Shown: positions 47,076 to 58,130, counted from the first letter of the stretch. The stretch is DNA of 64,000 nt from Aporrectodea caliginosa (GCA_020284085.1 JACEVL010000153.1:1211637-1275636); one strand, 5' to 3'. The notes: a model not told the origin generated them from the letters alone. Numbers and translations: made by a program.

Positions 47076-47449
47076 GTTTCCATTCCAAATTCCCATCTGC
47101 CATGTATTCTTACCCTGATCCATCCAGTTCTCCATCTTCCAATCTTTCTCGTCCTAAACGATAACAGCCTTAGCAGTTCCTCTATCTTATTCTACAATCT
47201 ACAGTATCTGTGGACGTGGTCAGAAAGATCAAGCACTTAGATTTTCATTTTGTGTCTTTGGGCAACCCTTCTCACAAGATGCAGCGTTTTAAGGTGGTGG
47301 CCAGAACCTAATTAAATTTTGAAATTCCGATTGTACTAATTTCTTATTAAAATTACTCGTAGAATAAACAATTTTTTAATCAGTGTTAACTTTTAAATAA
47401 GTGTTAACAAAAGTGTTAACTTTATGCTTAACCTGCTGTCTAATTCCAG

Positions 47450-47698
47450 GCTATAGTGGAGAGAAGTGTATACATGAACTTATGGAACTCTTTGGACATT
47501 GGAGCCCTAATCACTTACATCATTGGATTCATATTGCGTACGGTGTACGACGCTACAGTTGAAACTTATTGTGTTGATTGTTTATACATGGCTCGGAACG
47601 TTCTGGCAATTAGTCTGCTGATCTTCTTCTTCCGAACGCTTCAGTTTCTATCAATCTACGAAACTCTTGGTCCTAAGATTTTCATGATCCGACTTTTA
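47450..47698 (+). CDS. TRPM exon: S2-S3 loop, S3, S4 and S4-S5 linker
   Basis: Acceptor CTAATTCCAG and donor GTAAGT frame 83 codons, phase 0. VYMNLWNSLDIGALITYIIG is the WNxxD start of S3. ETYCVDCLYMARNVLAISLL leads into S4, and FFFRTLQFLSIYETLGPKIF is the S4-S5 block, close to the TRPM consensus xxRLLHxFxxxxxLGPKIxM. S4 keeps a single arginine in this stretch, as expected for TRP rather than voltage-gated channels. This is the strongest family evidence in the window. Confidence 0.97.
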
Positions 47699-48054
47699 GT
47701 AAGTAGGTTACGGATGGTTATCATAGGAACATTTTGTATAGGCTTGTCAGCTCAGAACGAAGATATGCCAACTAAATAATATATCACAGACTCTGGACTG
47801 TGGATGAGAATTGCGGCGGTGTCCATTGTATGCCGATTTAAGGTATTATCACAACGTGATACGATGCAAACGTAAGCAGAAAAACAAACGAAAGACAAAC
47901 ATACTTCATCCCTTTGTGCGTTGGTAATAATATTCAGCATCATATTGTATGCACTCCGGTTAAATTGGAAGTGACCCCTCTGATTCCAAGAAATAAACTA
48001 TTAAAATTATAACATAAACACATTAGTAATGATAACATTGCGTTCAAATTTTAG

Positions 48055-48229
48055 GTTGCAGACCTCATCGGGTTTTTGCTGATATTGGCTGTCTTCGTAT
48101 CAGCATACGGTGTTGTTTCGAATGTCATTCTATATCCCAATCAACCACTGGATGCCACACTTCTTCGTGATGTCTTCTACGATGCATGGTGGTCTGTCAT
48201 TCAACAGTTTAACCGAGAAGAAGCATTAG
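48055..48229 (+). CDS. TRPM exon: S5 and first half of pore
   Basis: Acceptor CAAATTTTAG and donor GTAAAC; 58 codons plus one base. VADLIGFLLILAVFVSAYGV is S5 with the conserved YGV end, followed by SNVILYPNQPLDATLLRDVF and YDAWWSVIQQFNREEA. TRPM channels have xxxYxxYxxIFGQI or YGEV here; the filter glycine is replaced, with QQF in its place. A minus-strand LINE begins only about 10-35 bp past the donor. Confidence 0.95.
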
Positions 48230-48239
48230 GTAAACTATA

Positions 48240-48765
48240 TTGTTCAATTAATCAGACAGTCAATGAAAATCTATGTAGCGCCCTTAAAAGATTTATACTG
48301 AGAGACTTTCCCGACCCGGGCCAAGGGGAAGAAAACAGTTTTAAGCAGCAAATGGAACTGAGAGCACGTAACGTTAGAGAGGTAGCGTACAGTCCTGCCA
48401 ACGGTAGCTCGTTCCATATTGTAGAACCAACTACAGGAAAGAGCGGCTCTGCATTGTAGCAGTGCGGGTAAAAGGGACTGCCAAGTCACCATGAGCAGAG
48501 GAGTGCAGAGTTCGCGTAGGTAAGAGGGTACCAAGCCGTAGAGGCACCTCCATATCAAGGAAGAGATCCTGAAAGAGATACGTTGCTAGAAGGGGAGCAA
48601 GTGCAATGCCGCCAAGCATATATTGGAATATCCGCTCGGTTCTAGCGTAACCACTAACCGCTAATGAGACGAGACGCCTCTCGGTGGGTCGGCCCCAGCC
48701 GCTCGATGCGGACCCCCGGATTGTTATGTTACATTCATGGAAGAAATTGATTTCAAAGGTCAAAG
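48240..48765 (-). mobile_element. CR1/Rex1-like LINE C-terminus
   Basis: Minus frames contain YISFRISSMIWRCLYGLVPS, LRELCTPL, HGDLAVPFTRTATMQSRSFL and HLLLKTVFFPLARVGK, collinear with the C-terminus of the LINE at 55340-57085 (RGDLSVPFARTSTMQHRAF and SLKTILF). Frameshifts separate the blocks. The 3' end, near GTAGCGCCCTTAAAAG, abuts the donor of the preceding TRPM exon. Confidence 0.87.
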
Positions 48766-48879
48766 CTACTAAACAGATTTGCTCTGCGTTGTGATAAAGG
48801 GCGATTTTCTCCTTTCAATCGACATCTGACTGCACGACCATCAAGCGTTTCACGGGCTGAAACTAAGCCTGCTACTTGG

Positions 48880-49160
48880 CGCCAGAGAAAGGCTTAACAT
48901 GGCGAAATTGTCATCATCACAGAGCACGGTGTCGCCTTACCTAAGATCGACCTTAGAAGGCAACATCGTTTGAATACAGTAACTGTAGCTGTGTTGCCGG
49001 ACGACTTCGGAAGGTTGCAGTCAGACGCCGGAGTTCTGTTATTAGCTATCTTCACTTCTTGCGGCTGTGGCTAGTATGTCTTTTTCTATCACCATCACTG
49101 AAGATATTAATATTCATCTTGAGGGAGCGCTGGACCCAGAAGTGATGAAATGCAATGATA
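48880..49160 (+). mobile_element. Possible LINE endonuclease fragment
   Basis: ITEDINIHLEGALDPEVMKC near 49085 resembles the GDxNIHLDxxxDP block of the endonuclease, and SEHGVALPK-like codons precede it in another frame. The match is partial. Confidence 0.4.
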
Positions 49161-49262
49161 TCCAGTCTACATTCATTCATTCATTCATTCATTCAGAGCA
49201 TTTATATAGCGCCCCTTCGAGAAACTACTCAGGAGCGCTCCCGGCCCAGCCACGACTAAAGA
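49155..49262 (-). mobile_element. LINE 3' end with (GAAT)n tail
   Basis: Read on the minus strand: GGGAGCGCTCCTGAGTAGT, then GGGGCGCTATATAAATGCTC and GAAT repeats. This 3' UTR type also ends the copies at 26205 and 55340. Confidence 0.75.
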
Positions 49263-49699
49263 AAAAAGACTTGAGAGACTTGTAGAACCCTGTCGGATGG
49301 CTTACAAGTAAAAACATGCATACATGTACAGTTTCCGACACCGCGTGAAGTCTCATCACATCGCCTTGGCGGCCTGCTGGACCACGTGGTCACGCTGACT
49401 GGTCCCGCATCCGAGAGTGCGTCGCCACCTGATGCCTTGGTCACCTTTGTTAAGCTGTTGGACCACATGCTAGGGTCATTGTCCATAAGTATGACACCAC
49501 CAGCCCCAATATATGCACCGGTAACAATCACCATGCGCATGTGCAGCATTTGGAATCCGCGGCCTTCCACGATGAACCCGGTAATCAGCGCCTCCTTGAT
49601 AAGCATGATCCCGTTTGACAGTTCACTGTGCAAGAGCATTTTCATTATCCTTAGTTTGACAACGAATGCCGTTATGCTAGAATTCGGTTCGACGTCTGG
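49263..49699. other. Unassigned open frames on both strands
   Basis: A minus-strand frame (to 49747, 163 codons) and an overlapping + frame (49386-49739) are open, but neither shows a motif I can name. They lie between LINE pieces and may be LINE interior. Confidence 0.3.
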
Positions 49700-50170
49700 T
49701 CTGATATTCTCAGGCCAACAATGCTGTTGCAGAGGATAAGCAACCAAATGAACAGATCTACGTGCGGCTTGGAAATTGTCCCATAGGCCAGCCTGAAGTC
49801 GAAATCACGTCGACGGGTGCGTGTGTCACTACTGGATATGTCGGCTGCTTTCGACACATTCGACCACGTCATCTTAATTCAGTAACTGTCGCGCTCGTTT
49901 AGAATCAATGATAGAGCGCTCAAGTTGCTTGAATCCTTTAACTATGCGGAAGTTCGACCAGTTGACACAATTCGCAAGTTAGCGTTTACTTTGACCACTG
50001 TGCGACCATGTTGGCCGAAGTGAGTTAACTCACTCGAGGTTGTTTTTACCAACTGCGTCGTATTAAAACCATCCACAGATACATGCCAAGACTCAACCGC
50101 CGTCATCTTGGTCAACAGCTTCATTATCTCCTGGGTTGACTGTGACTACTGCAGCAGCCTACTGATGAGT
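49700..50170 (+). mobile_element. LINE RT fragments
   Basis: VSLLDMSAAFDTFDHVILIQ near 49825 is RT block A (DxSAAFDTxDH). DCDYCSSLLMSLY near 50140 is the DYCNSLL-type block that normally lies several hundred bp further on. The palm region between them is deleted or scrambled. Confidence 0.78.
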
Positions 50171-50188
50171 CTGTACAGAAGAGGAATC

Positions 50189-50606
50189 TTATACTATATT
50201 TCTCAAAGTTTATCCTTCCGTATGTTTGTTTGTCTGTATGCTAAAGGCTCCGAAAGGGAACGGTTTAGCGAATTGAAAATTTTTACAAAACATTATTACG
50301 GGCGTGTGTAGATTAACGCGACCATTTTCAGCTCGAAATTTAATTTAAACCCTGATATATGGACATTTTAAACTTCAAAATGATGAGGTAGCCTACCTTA
50401 ATACCAATAACGTTAGCTCCATTAAATTGCATAGTGTATAATTTAGCCTCGCGGGAGCGGCGTGACGTAAGAGAAATTTTGTCTTACGTCACGCGAGGCT
50501 AAAATTATATGCAAATCAGGCGCAATCGAAATAAAACGTGGGCGTCGCTCCGAATAATTTTGATCGCTATTATAATGGAACACGACCGAGCTTCGTCACA
50601 AGTTGG
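50189..50606 (-). repeat. Dispersed repeat R1, copy 2, with hairpin
   Basis: Reverse-complement match to 16325-16690. Near 50443-50505, TAGCCTCGCGGG, then GTGACGTAAGA, is mirrored by TCTTACGTCACGCGAGGCTA, a stem of roughly 20 bp with a small loop. Copy 1 retains only the outer part as a perfect palindrome. TGACGTAA/TTACGTCA words in the stem resemble CRE-type sites; no function is shown. Confidence 0.85.
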
Positions 50607-51530
50607 CAAGGCCTCTATGGGAATTATTGCACCTCTGCTTGCCGATATTATTAATTGTTCCTTTGACACTGGTATTGTCCTTGATAACATTAAAACTGCT
50701 AAAGTAATATCCATCTACAAGTCTGGTGATAGGAATAAAATTATTATCTGACTAAACCTGTTCTCCGACAGTTATACTAAGCTTACACGCTATTATATCT
50801 GCTGGGGCTCAAACTACGCCTCTAGATTAAAACGCCTTGAGACCCTCCATAACCTTGCCATATGTGTGACTTGCTTACTGGGATGGTCTGATAGTACAAA
50901 ATTAATATTTAAAGAGCACAATATTCTAAAATTGAATGATATTAGCCTACAAATATCAAATTGGACTATTCATGTACTTATCATTATGGGCTTCTTCCAT
51001 CACTGTTTGATAAATATTTCCTTAAGGGTGTAGCTATCCATGGACATGATACTAGAGCATCCTGTAAATATCGAACCCCAAGGGCACGAACCAGGACGAA
51101 GCAGTTCTCAATTAAATGCTCAGGTCCACCGCTTTGGGATTCTCTTCCTCCAAATTTAGTAAATACATGGCTCAATTTAAAGCTCAACTGAAACATTATC
51201 TCTTGAACACATAAAAAGAATATGACTCGATAGATTGTAGGCCCTACCTGTAGCTAAGATTGTTTATGATACAGCTCTGAACATTATAATCTGTTTTGTT
51301 TTGATTTTTTTGTTTGATTGTTTTAAATCTTGTACTGCAATGTTTTGTAATTTAGTTGTTTGGCTATGATTTAGCCCTAACATTGTTATTTAGGCTAAGT
51401 TGAATTTTCTATAACCATCTGATCATAAAATCGTCTTGCCATCAGTTACTGTAAATGTAATATGGAAAAGGGGCAGCCCTGCAATAGCGGATTATTTTAT
51501 CCTTTAGGGCTGTCCTGTTGACGGCATCAG
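50607..51530 (+). mobile_element. CR1/L2-like LINE with internal deletion
   Basis: IIAPLLADIINCSFDTGIVL, then KTAKVISIYKSGDRNK, is the pre-RT block (xKxAxVxPIFKxGD). After a deletion of the catalytic palm come KEHNILKLNDI, YKYQIGLFMYLYHYGLLPSL, YRTPRARTRTKQFSIKCSGP and LWDSLPPNLV, the C-terminal domain. The 3' UTR contains GGCAGCCCT and its inverse AGGGCTGTCC, a possible RNA hairpin. Confidence 0.85.
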
Positions 51531-51652
51531 CAGATTAACACACACACAAGTCATGTATAATTGTATATTATATACATATATATAATTATATGCGCTCATA
51601 ATTGGTTGACTTTTACACTTGATCTACAAGAGGATAGTTTTGAGTATTGTAG

Positions 51653-51851
51653 GTTCACGCTGTAAAAAGGATGATCCCCACGCAAACATCACAGCCAAAT
51701 ATTGTTCGCAAGCTTACCTATCCCCTGAAGAATACAAAAAGTGCAAAGAAAATCGATGTCCTGCGAACAACTGGATTGTTTCAGTTCTACTGGCTTTCTA
51801 TGCCTTACTAACTTGCATAATGATGTTGAACGTACTCATCGCCATGTTCAA
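51653..51851 (+). CDS. TRPM exon: outer pore loop and S6
   Basis: Acceptor AGTATTGTAG and donor GTACGT. Two bases complete a Gly codon begun in exon 48055-48229, and two bases (AA) are left for the next. SRCKKDDPHANITAKYC, then SPEEYKKCKENRCPANNW, is a cysteine-rich pore loop with an N-glycosylation sequon (NIT) and the family CP. VSVLLAFYALLTCIMMLNVL, then IAMF, is S6 with the TRPM N(L/V)LIAMFN end. Confidence 0.95.
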
Positions 51852-51882
51852 GTACGTGATGACTACACTTCATTATTTTTAT

Positions 51883-52440
51883 TTGAGTTGAGTTGAGTTT
51901 GAGTTTTATTGAACCATTTTGCATTCAAATTCAAAATTACAGAGCATAAACAGCAATCACATTAACCAATTAAATTATCTAACAGCACGTTATAGATTAA
52001 CAGTATGTGAACCAAAAGAATATGAGTATGCGAGTCAAGTAGCAAATGATTCGTGGGGAGATGAAGCTGGGACAGCTTACCTAGTCTTCCCCATTGGTTA
52101 CCGGTCACAGAAATACAACAACAAAATGTATTAGGTTAACAGGCTAAGGCAGCCGTACAGTTAGTAACAGTATTCATAGTTAAAACGATAATAGTCAGCA
52201 TCACACTCCAAGTTATGAGTTGCTGAGTTAGTACTGGTCAATCAGAAAAGTCTTATATACACACTTGAATGCAATCAGCGAGCGTAGTTCGCTTTAATTA
52301 TTCGCTTTAATAATGTGCTCACATGTTTGATAATCCTGACGTTTAAAAGCTTTTTGAATATTATGGATGGCTTTATATTGCATAACACAGAAAAAGTTGT
52401 ATTTGAATAATAAAATCACCTCTTAGGTATTACCAGTGTA
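51883..52440 (-). mobile_element. Probable LINE 3' end with (CTCAA)n tail
   Basis: On the minus strand the segment ends TGCAAAATGGTTCAATAAAA and CTCAA repeats, a LINE-like polyadenylation and tail region. Upstream minus codons (SLIAFKCVYKTFLID) resemble the closing FKxxLKxFLF block. The match is moderate. Confidence 0.5.
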
Positions 52441-53120
52441 ATGGGGCAGTCCTCTCGCCACTACGACTGTTTATCCCTTTATGGCGCGAGTGTAAGGGAT
52501 GCCCGCCAGGTAAGACCCTTGCGATCTGCAAGACACCCAGTGTTCAACAAAATATTCTTTATTCAAATCAAAACTACGAGCCGATCTGGGATCTTAGCAG
52601 CGAACCGGCAATTATAGAAATGTACGATGATGCAACGTCCGTTCGAAAATCGAAATGCAATCCAGAAATCCACGATGAAACCCGTGCTTTTGAACTCAAA
52701 GAAAATTTAATAATGTCTGTACAGTCTGTACGAATAACTATCGCTTAGATTTCACCGTTCTTCAGGCCGACCAGAGAACTAGCGACTTTCCTCTGACGAT
52801 TTCACGCTCAATACGACGACGAGAACTTTACCACGGTGACGACAAGCTGTATCACCACAACGACGACAGCGACGTCCTTATTTCAGACGTATTCTTTCCG
52901 ATCGTTTCCGACGATGAATATTTCTCAACTGTCAGTTCAACAGATCAGTTCTTGACGGTAGGCTGTCCGACTGAAGATTCAACGACGATTTACCAGCATC
53001 AACTTATTGTACTACGACGACTGCTGACTGTTCTGTACTACACTGCGCGTATGTCCTCTACTGCACTGAGCGTCGACGAATGATTTCTGTGCTGCGTTAT
53101 CTTTTTTAATAGTTTAGTCG
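52441..53120. other. No recognisable gene
   Basis: GACGAC/ACGACG-rich sequence with no long frame. It may be part of a repeat, but no second copy was seen. Confidence 0.35.
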
Positions 53121-53124
53121 GTCA

Positions 53125-54190
53125 ATGACGTCACAGTGGGACAAGCCGAACGGGACAAGCCAGGACAATTGGACAAGCCGATTGGAACAAACCAGAGGCT
53201 GGAACCAAATAAACGGGACAAGTCAAGACGATAGGGCAAAAGCCAAGACAATTGGACAAGCCGAACGGGACAAGAAAGGGGCGGGGACAAACCAAACGGG
53301 ACAAGCCAGTGGTGGGGACAAGCCAAGACGATCGGACAAGCCTAACGGGACAAGCCAAGACATTGGACAAACTGTACGGGACAAGCCAAGACGATGCGAC
53401 AAGGCAGAGCACGTGCCATGTAGGGACAAGCCAGAGGCGTGGACAGGCCAAATGGGATCAGGCAGAGCACGTGACACATGGGACAAGCGAAATGGGACAA
53501 GGCAGGGCACATGACAGGATCGGACAAGGAATGGAACAAGGCGTGACAGGTGAGACAAGGTGTGAGACAAAGCGGGTTCAGACATGCGACAAGGTAGGGA
53601 AAGACATGTGACAAGGCATGGGACAAGACAGGGACAGCCACAGGTCAAGGCGGGTACAGGCATGAGACAAGGCGGGGACAGACAGGACAAGGCGCGACAA
53701 GAGTGTTACAGAGTGTGACAAGGAATGGGATAAGAGGTGACAGGTGGAACAGACATGGGACAAGACGTGATAAGAGTGTGACAGGATGTGACAAAGGCAT
53801 GGGACAATCCGTTACAGGTGGGACAAGGCATGGAACAAGGCGGGTACAGAAGGAGCAAGGCAAGTACAGACATGGGACAAGGCGTGGACAGAATTGGGAC
53901 AAAGCGGACAAAGCGGGGTTGAAATATGACAAGGCGGGAACAGACGTAGGACAAGGCGTGGACAGACATGGGACAAGGCGGGGACAGACAGGACAAGGGG
54001 TGCCAAGAGTGTGACAGGGTGTGACAATGCATGGGACAAGACGTGACAGGTGGGTCAAGGCATGGGACAAGGCGGGGACAGAGGGAACAAGACGGAGACA
54101 GATGGGACACTGCGTGGACAGAAATGGGAAAAGGAGTGACAAGAGGGGAGATGCGCGGGACATAGTGTGACTGCATGTAACTAGGTGTAA
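53125..54190. repeat. ~1.07-kb degenerate minisatellite (GGGACAAGCC type)
   Basis: Units of about 15-16 and 31 bp built on CGGGACAAGCCAAGACGAT on the left half, drifting to GACATGGGACAAGGCGTGAC on the right half. Strong strand asymmetry (G/A-rich top strand) keeps ORFs open on both strands (up to 184 codons). These are repeat artefacts. Confidence 0.92.
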
Positions 54191-54785
54191 CAAATACAAG
54201 GACGATGACTACGACGAGGAGATCGTCACACCATTTTGTGAAGAAAAAGGCCTATTTGTGCTATTACTATGATGAAGTTGGGCTGAAGTTCTGGCTGGCG
54301 GTACATCCGGTCACCACCAAGTTTGTGCGCAAAGTGTGTACTTCATATGGGCTTTAACCATTTAACCACGAGCGTGTACTAAATGTATGAGAAACCAATG
54401 CAGCTGGTCGTTAAAGGATTAAGCCGTTTTCTCGCAAATGTCTCGTATATTCGTAAGTAAATTGCATCGTGGTCTACTTCTGTGCTGCTTGAAGAGTTAA
54501 CCGCGTGGAATTTTATCATGTTTGGACGATTTTACTAACGCCTACAATCATCACCGCACTGCAGTCGTCATTTTTTCGGTTACAAACTGACGACGAACAG
54601 TCCGGATTTTCCCGTGTTTCTCCTGTGAGCCTTCAAAACTGGACTATTAAGATTTCAGCAACACAACATTCTATTGACAGTGATGTCACACGTCACAGGA
54701 CTGGTGAGGACCAATTTCGCAATACTGAGATAAATGTTTATCGGTCTCTCACGCAGACTCATCATCTCGGTAAAGTTTAATCCTG
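54191..54785. other. No recognisable feature
   Basis: A 91-codon ORF at 54505-54780 has no recognised motif. Confidence 0.35.
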
Positions 54786-54789
54786 ACCC

Positions 54790-55215
54790 TAATCGATTAC
54801 CGCAATGTCTCCTTTATTGGCTTTCCACAGCGCTGTAGCCTATCACTCGTCTTCACGCGGTCATCAACGCTGCAGCTCGTCGATTTAAAAAGGTCGGTCA
54901 CATTACAACTGCGATACAAGATCAGCTCAGAGTAGGCGAGCGCATAAAGTTTACACTATGCCTGTTCGTTTACAAATGTCTGAACACCTATGCACCACGT
55001 TACCTTACACACCACATCAGACCGCGGCGCTCTCGGACGCTCCTAGTAGGTTTTGGTTGCAATCATCAAAGTCAGCTGACGTATTTGTGCCAACGACTAA
55101 AACTAAAATGGACGATCAGGTTTCCAACGCATATTCAGCAGGCCAAAGACTTCATGTTAAAAGCCCAGTTAAAATTCACCTTCAATGGAACGTCTATAGA
55201 GTATGTGATCTGACG
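54790..55215 (+). mobile_element. LINE C-terminal fragment
   Basis: LIDYRNVSFIGFPQR, then VINAAARRFKKVGHITTAI, RVGERIKFTLCLFVYKCLN and YAPRYLTHHIRP. These are the DYCN...AARLI...RIxFK..LVYK..N blocks downstream of the RT. Frameshifts separate the blocks. Confidence 0.82.
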
Positions 55216-55339
55216 ATTAGCAATGTAAAGCATCATAGAAGTAGCCTGCTACTAACGTTGCTAGATAAATTGCACCTAAATTGCAATTACAATATTGCCA
55301 AGAATATCGTCGATCGGTAACTATAATTATACTTTGAAT

Positions 55340-57050
55340 ATGTAAACTTTGCTCCGTGCGAGATGACACTTCGGGTTCTCCTCCGCCTCAGTTCCCACCA
55401 ACGGACTGTAGCCTCTCCACTCTGAGTGAGGTCACTCCAGCCGAGCTTCGAAGTATCATTCTTACCTCTGCTTCGAAGTCCTGTGAACTGGACCCTCTTC
55501 CTACATTCCTGGTGCAGGAGTTCATCGAAGATCCCCTCCCCTTTACCCTCCTCTGCAACCGTTCTCTCCAGGAAGGCATACTGCCTCCCTAGCAGAAACG
55601 CTCCCTGGTGTTCCCGGCTGTCAAACGTGATGGTCTGGACTCGTCTGATCCGGCAAATTATAGACCTGTTTCTAATGTTTCATTCATTTCTAAGATCATT
55701 GAAAAACTTGTAGCTAACCAATTAACTAACTATTTGAATGCTAATGGTTTGCTTCCCGCTTCGCAATCTGAGTTCCGCAGGGATCACTCGACTGAGACCC
55801 TGCTGATCCGCTTGCTTTCGGACATTTTTGGCGCCATGGACCGATCCCAGGTTACCCTGGTGGCCCTGTTTGATGTCAGCGCCGCGTTTGACTCTGTCGA
55901 TCATGACATCCTTTTACTCCGCCTTTCTACTTCTTTTGGCCTTTCTAGCAAACCTCTTGACTGGCTCCGCTCATTCTTGTGCGATCGCACCTCCTGTGTT
56001 GTTTCCGGGTCGACCAGGTCCCATTGGGCCCCTGCCCCATTTGGGTTACCACAAGGTTCTGTTCTGGGCCCGCTATTATACATACTTTACACTTCCGAGA
56101 TCGGACTGCTCTTGTCTTCTTGCGGAGTCCTAAACCAAATTTACGCTGACGACACCCAGGCTTACGTTCACTGTCCTGCGGCAAAAGCGGCCACTGCTGC
56201 CCACTCCATGCAGCTTGCTATAGACTCCCTTGGTGACTGGATGTCGTCGAATCGACTCAGGTTAAATCCTTCTAAAACGAAATTTATCTGGCTTGCCACC
56301 AGGCAGCAGCTGGCAAAACTTGATCTGTGTGCCATCTCTACCCAGTTTCCCCTCTTCAATTTCTGCACTTCTGTTCGGGATCTTGGAGTGATACTTGACC
56401 ATGCAAGAACTCACTTTAACTCAACAAGTTAACTCTGTCTCTCGTAGCTGCTTTTATCAGCTGCGCCAACTGCGAGTTATATCTCGCACTCTTACCCCCA
56501 GCGCTGCAGCTACTCTAGTTCACGCCTTCGTTGCCAGTCGCCTTGACTATTGTTCCTCTCTATATGTTGGCCTCCCACAGAGTCGGATTGGGCGCTTGGA
56601 GCGAGTTTTGCGCGCGGCTGCGCGATTGATTGGCGGCATCCCTAAGACGGGTCATGTATCCGACTATATGCGGGATGTCCGGCACTGGTTGCCACTACCA
56701 CAGCGCATCTCATTTAGGGTCTCTGCCTTCGTTTGGCGTAGCCTCGTTGGTACCGCACCTGCTTATCTGCAGGAGCTCTGTCGCTCTATTTCTGCCAATA
56801 TTGGCCGCCGACCCTTTCGCCCTGCAGTCCGCGGTGACCTGAGTGTCCCATTTGCACGCACTTCTACAATGCAACATCGGGCCTTTTCGGTTGTGGGACC
56901 GCGTGTCTGGAATGGGCTTCCTCTAGAGCTCCGTCTCCTACCTAGGAACTCTTCTCCTGCATTCTATACCTCTTTGAAAACTATTCTTTTCAGCCGTGGT
57001 TGGGCCGGGAGCGGCTCTGAGTAGATATCTTGAAGGGGCGCTATATCAAG

Positions 57051-57083
<33 letters not shown>

Positions 57084-57085
57084 CA
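55340..57085 (+). mobile_element. CR1/Rex1-like LINE with nearly intact RT
   Basis: A pre-RT segment (TPAELRSIILTSASKSCELD, CNRSLQEGILPP) is followed by NYRPVSNVSFISKIIEKLV, LFDVSAAFDSVDHDILL (block A), APFGLPQGSVLGPLLYILY, IYADDTQAYVHC (catalytic YADD), SVRDLGVILD, then, after a +1/-1 shift near 56395, ASRLDYCSSLYVGLPQSRIG and RVWNGLPLELR. It ends SLKTILFSRGWAG, stop, GGGGCGCTATATCAAG and (TTGA)n. One nonsense codon (TAG at about 55590) and one frameshift are visible. The endonuclease half is absent, so it is 5'-truncated but fairly young. It lies in the last TRPM intron. Confidence 0.93.
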
Positions 57086-57397
57086 TCTGGTACCAATGAA
57101 CTCCACATTCTTCGAACAGTTAACCCCAGTAAAGCGAGTGTCAAAAGCGCTCATGGTTGCTGTTTGTAGCTTTGAGCTTTTCCTGATCCAGCGACAGTAA
57201 CAATAATAATTTATTTACACTGTTGGTTAGTCGGATATGTATCAAAGTCAATTATAGCCATAGTTAAGATTTTTACTACTTGTTTAATTAGCAACATAAA
57301 CTGTTCTTCGTCACCATCGCTACTGCTATAATTTGGTGTATGTGTGTTAAGCTAAATTTGAATCACGATATAAATTCTTGAGTGTAATCAAAAACAG
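57086..57397. other. Intron, no recognisable feature
   Basis: Unique AT-rich sequence. Confidence 0.4.
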
Positions 57398-58130
57398 TAA
57401 CAGGACAATAACCCCCGGACACAATAACCCCGGACAATAATCCCCGGACAATAGCCCCCGGACAATAACCCCCTAGGACAATAACCCCCGGACAATAACC
57501 CCCTATGCTGATATATTAAGTATATAAATATACAAATAATGTATATTAATCCGTGCATTGGAGTCAGCATACTACTTTATCTTTTCCTTGATCAGATTTT
57601 ATAAATTCAATCAAAGATAGAAAGAGATTTCCATTTGTTTTGTATAGTGGTTGACCTCTTTCATTAGTTTTGAAGGTTATGTATACGTAAAGCAGAAATA
57701 AAACAAGCGTTACAACATGTTCACTGCAGCCAATTTCTGGCTGGTCACCCATCACAACCTCCAAGAAAGTAGTATGCTGACTCCAATGCACGGAATTCTG
57801 GCCGTCATTAGCAACTACAATGAGCGCAATGGTCTTGACTATATACATGGAATAGCTCACAACCTTTCTTTCTAAATTCAATAAACTAATTAATAAAAAA
57901 CATTTTCTTTTACACATTGAATTTCATACTCTGACGTTGCATGGTTCTCTAACATAATGTCTAATAAATTAATATATAAAATGTATTATTAATATACATT
58001 ATTTGTATATATTTCATGTAGTTAATATATCAGCATAGGGGGTTAATGTCCTGGGGCTTATCGTCCCTGGGGGTTGTTGTCCGGGGGGTTATTGTCCGGG
58101 GTTATTGTCCGGGGGTAATTGTCCTAGAAC
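57398..58130. mobile_element. Foldback element with GGACAATAACCCCC end arrays
   Basis: The left end has about seven units of GGACAATAACCCCCGG type (57398-57502). The right end has the inverse, TTATTGTCCGGGG type (58040-58130). Inward of the arrays, CTATGCTGATATATTAA and ACAAATAATGTATATTAAT are mirrored at 57970-58040. A second inverted pair, GCATTGGAGTCAGCATACTA / TAGTATGCTGACTCCAATGC (57556 and 57767), lies inside. ATCAAAAAC occurs just outside both ends. No protein-coding evidence. Confidence 0.88.

Noticed and set aside
46887..47164. Poly-Ile/Ser/Asp ORFs around 47000
   Set aside because: ATC microsatellite in three frames.
53114..54199. ORFs of up to 184 codons with Cys, Pro, Leu or Lys, Gly-rich content
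   Set aside because: Minisatellite translations, open on both strands at once.
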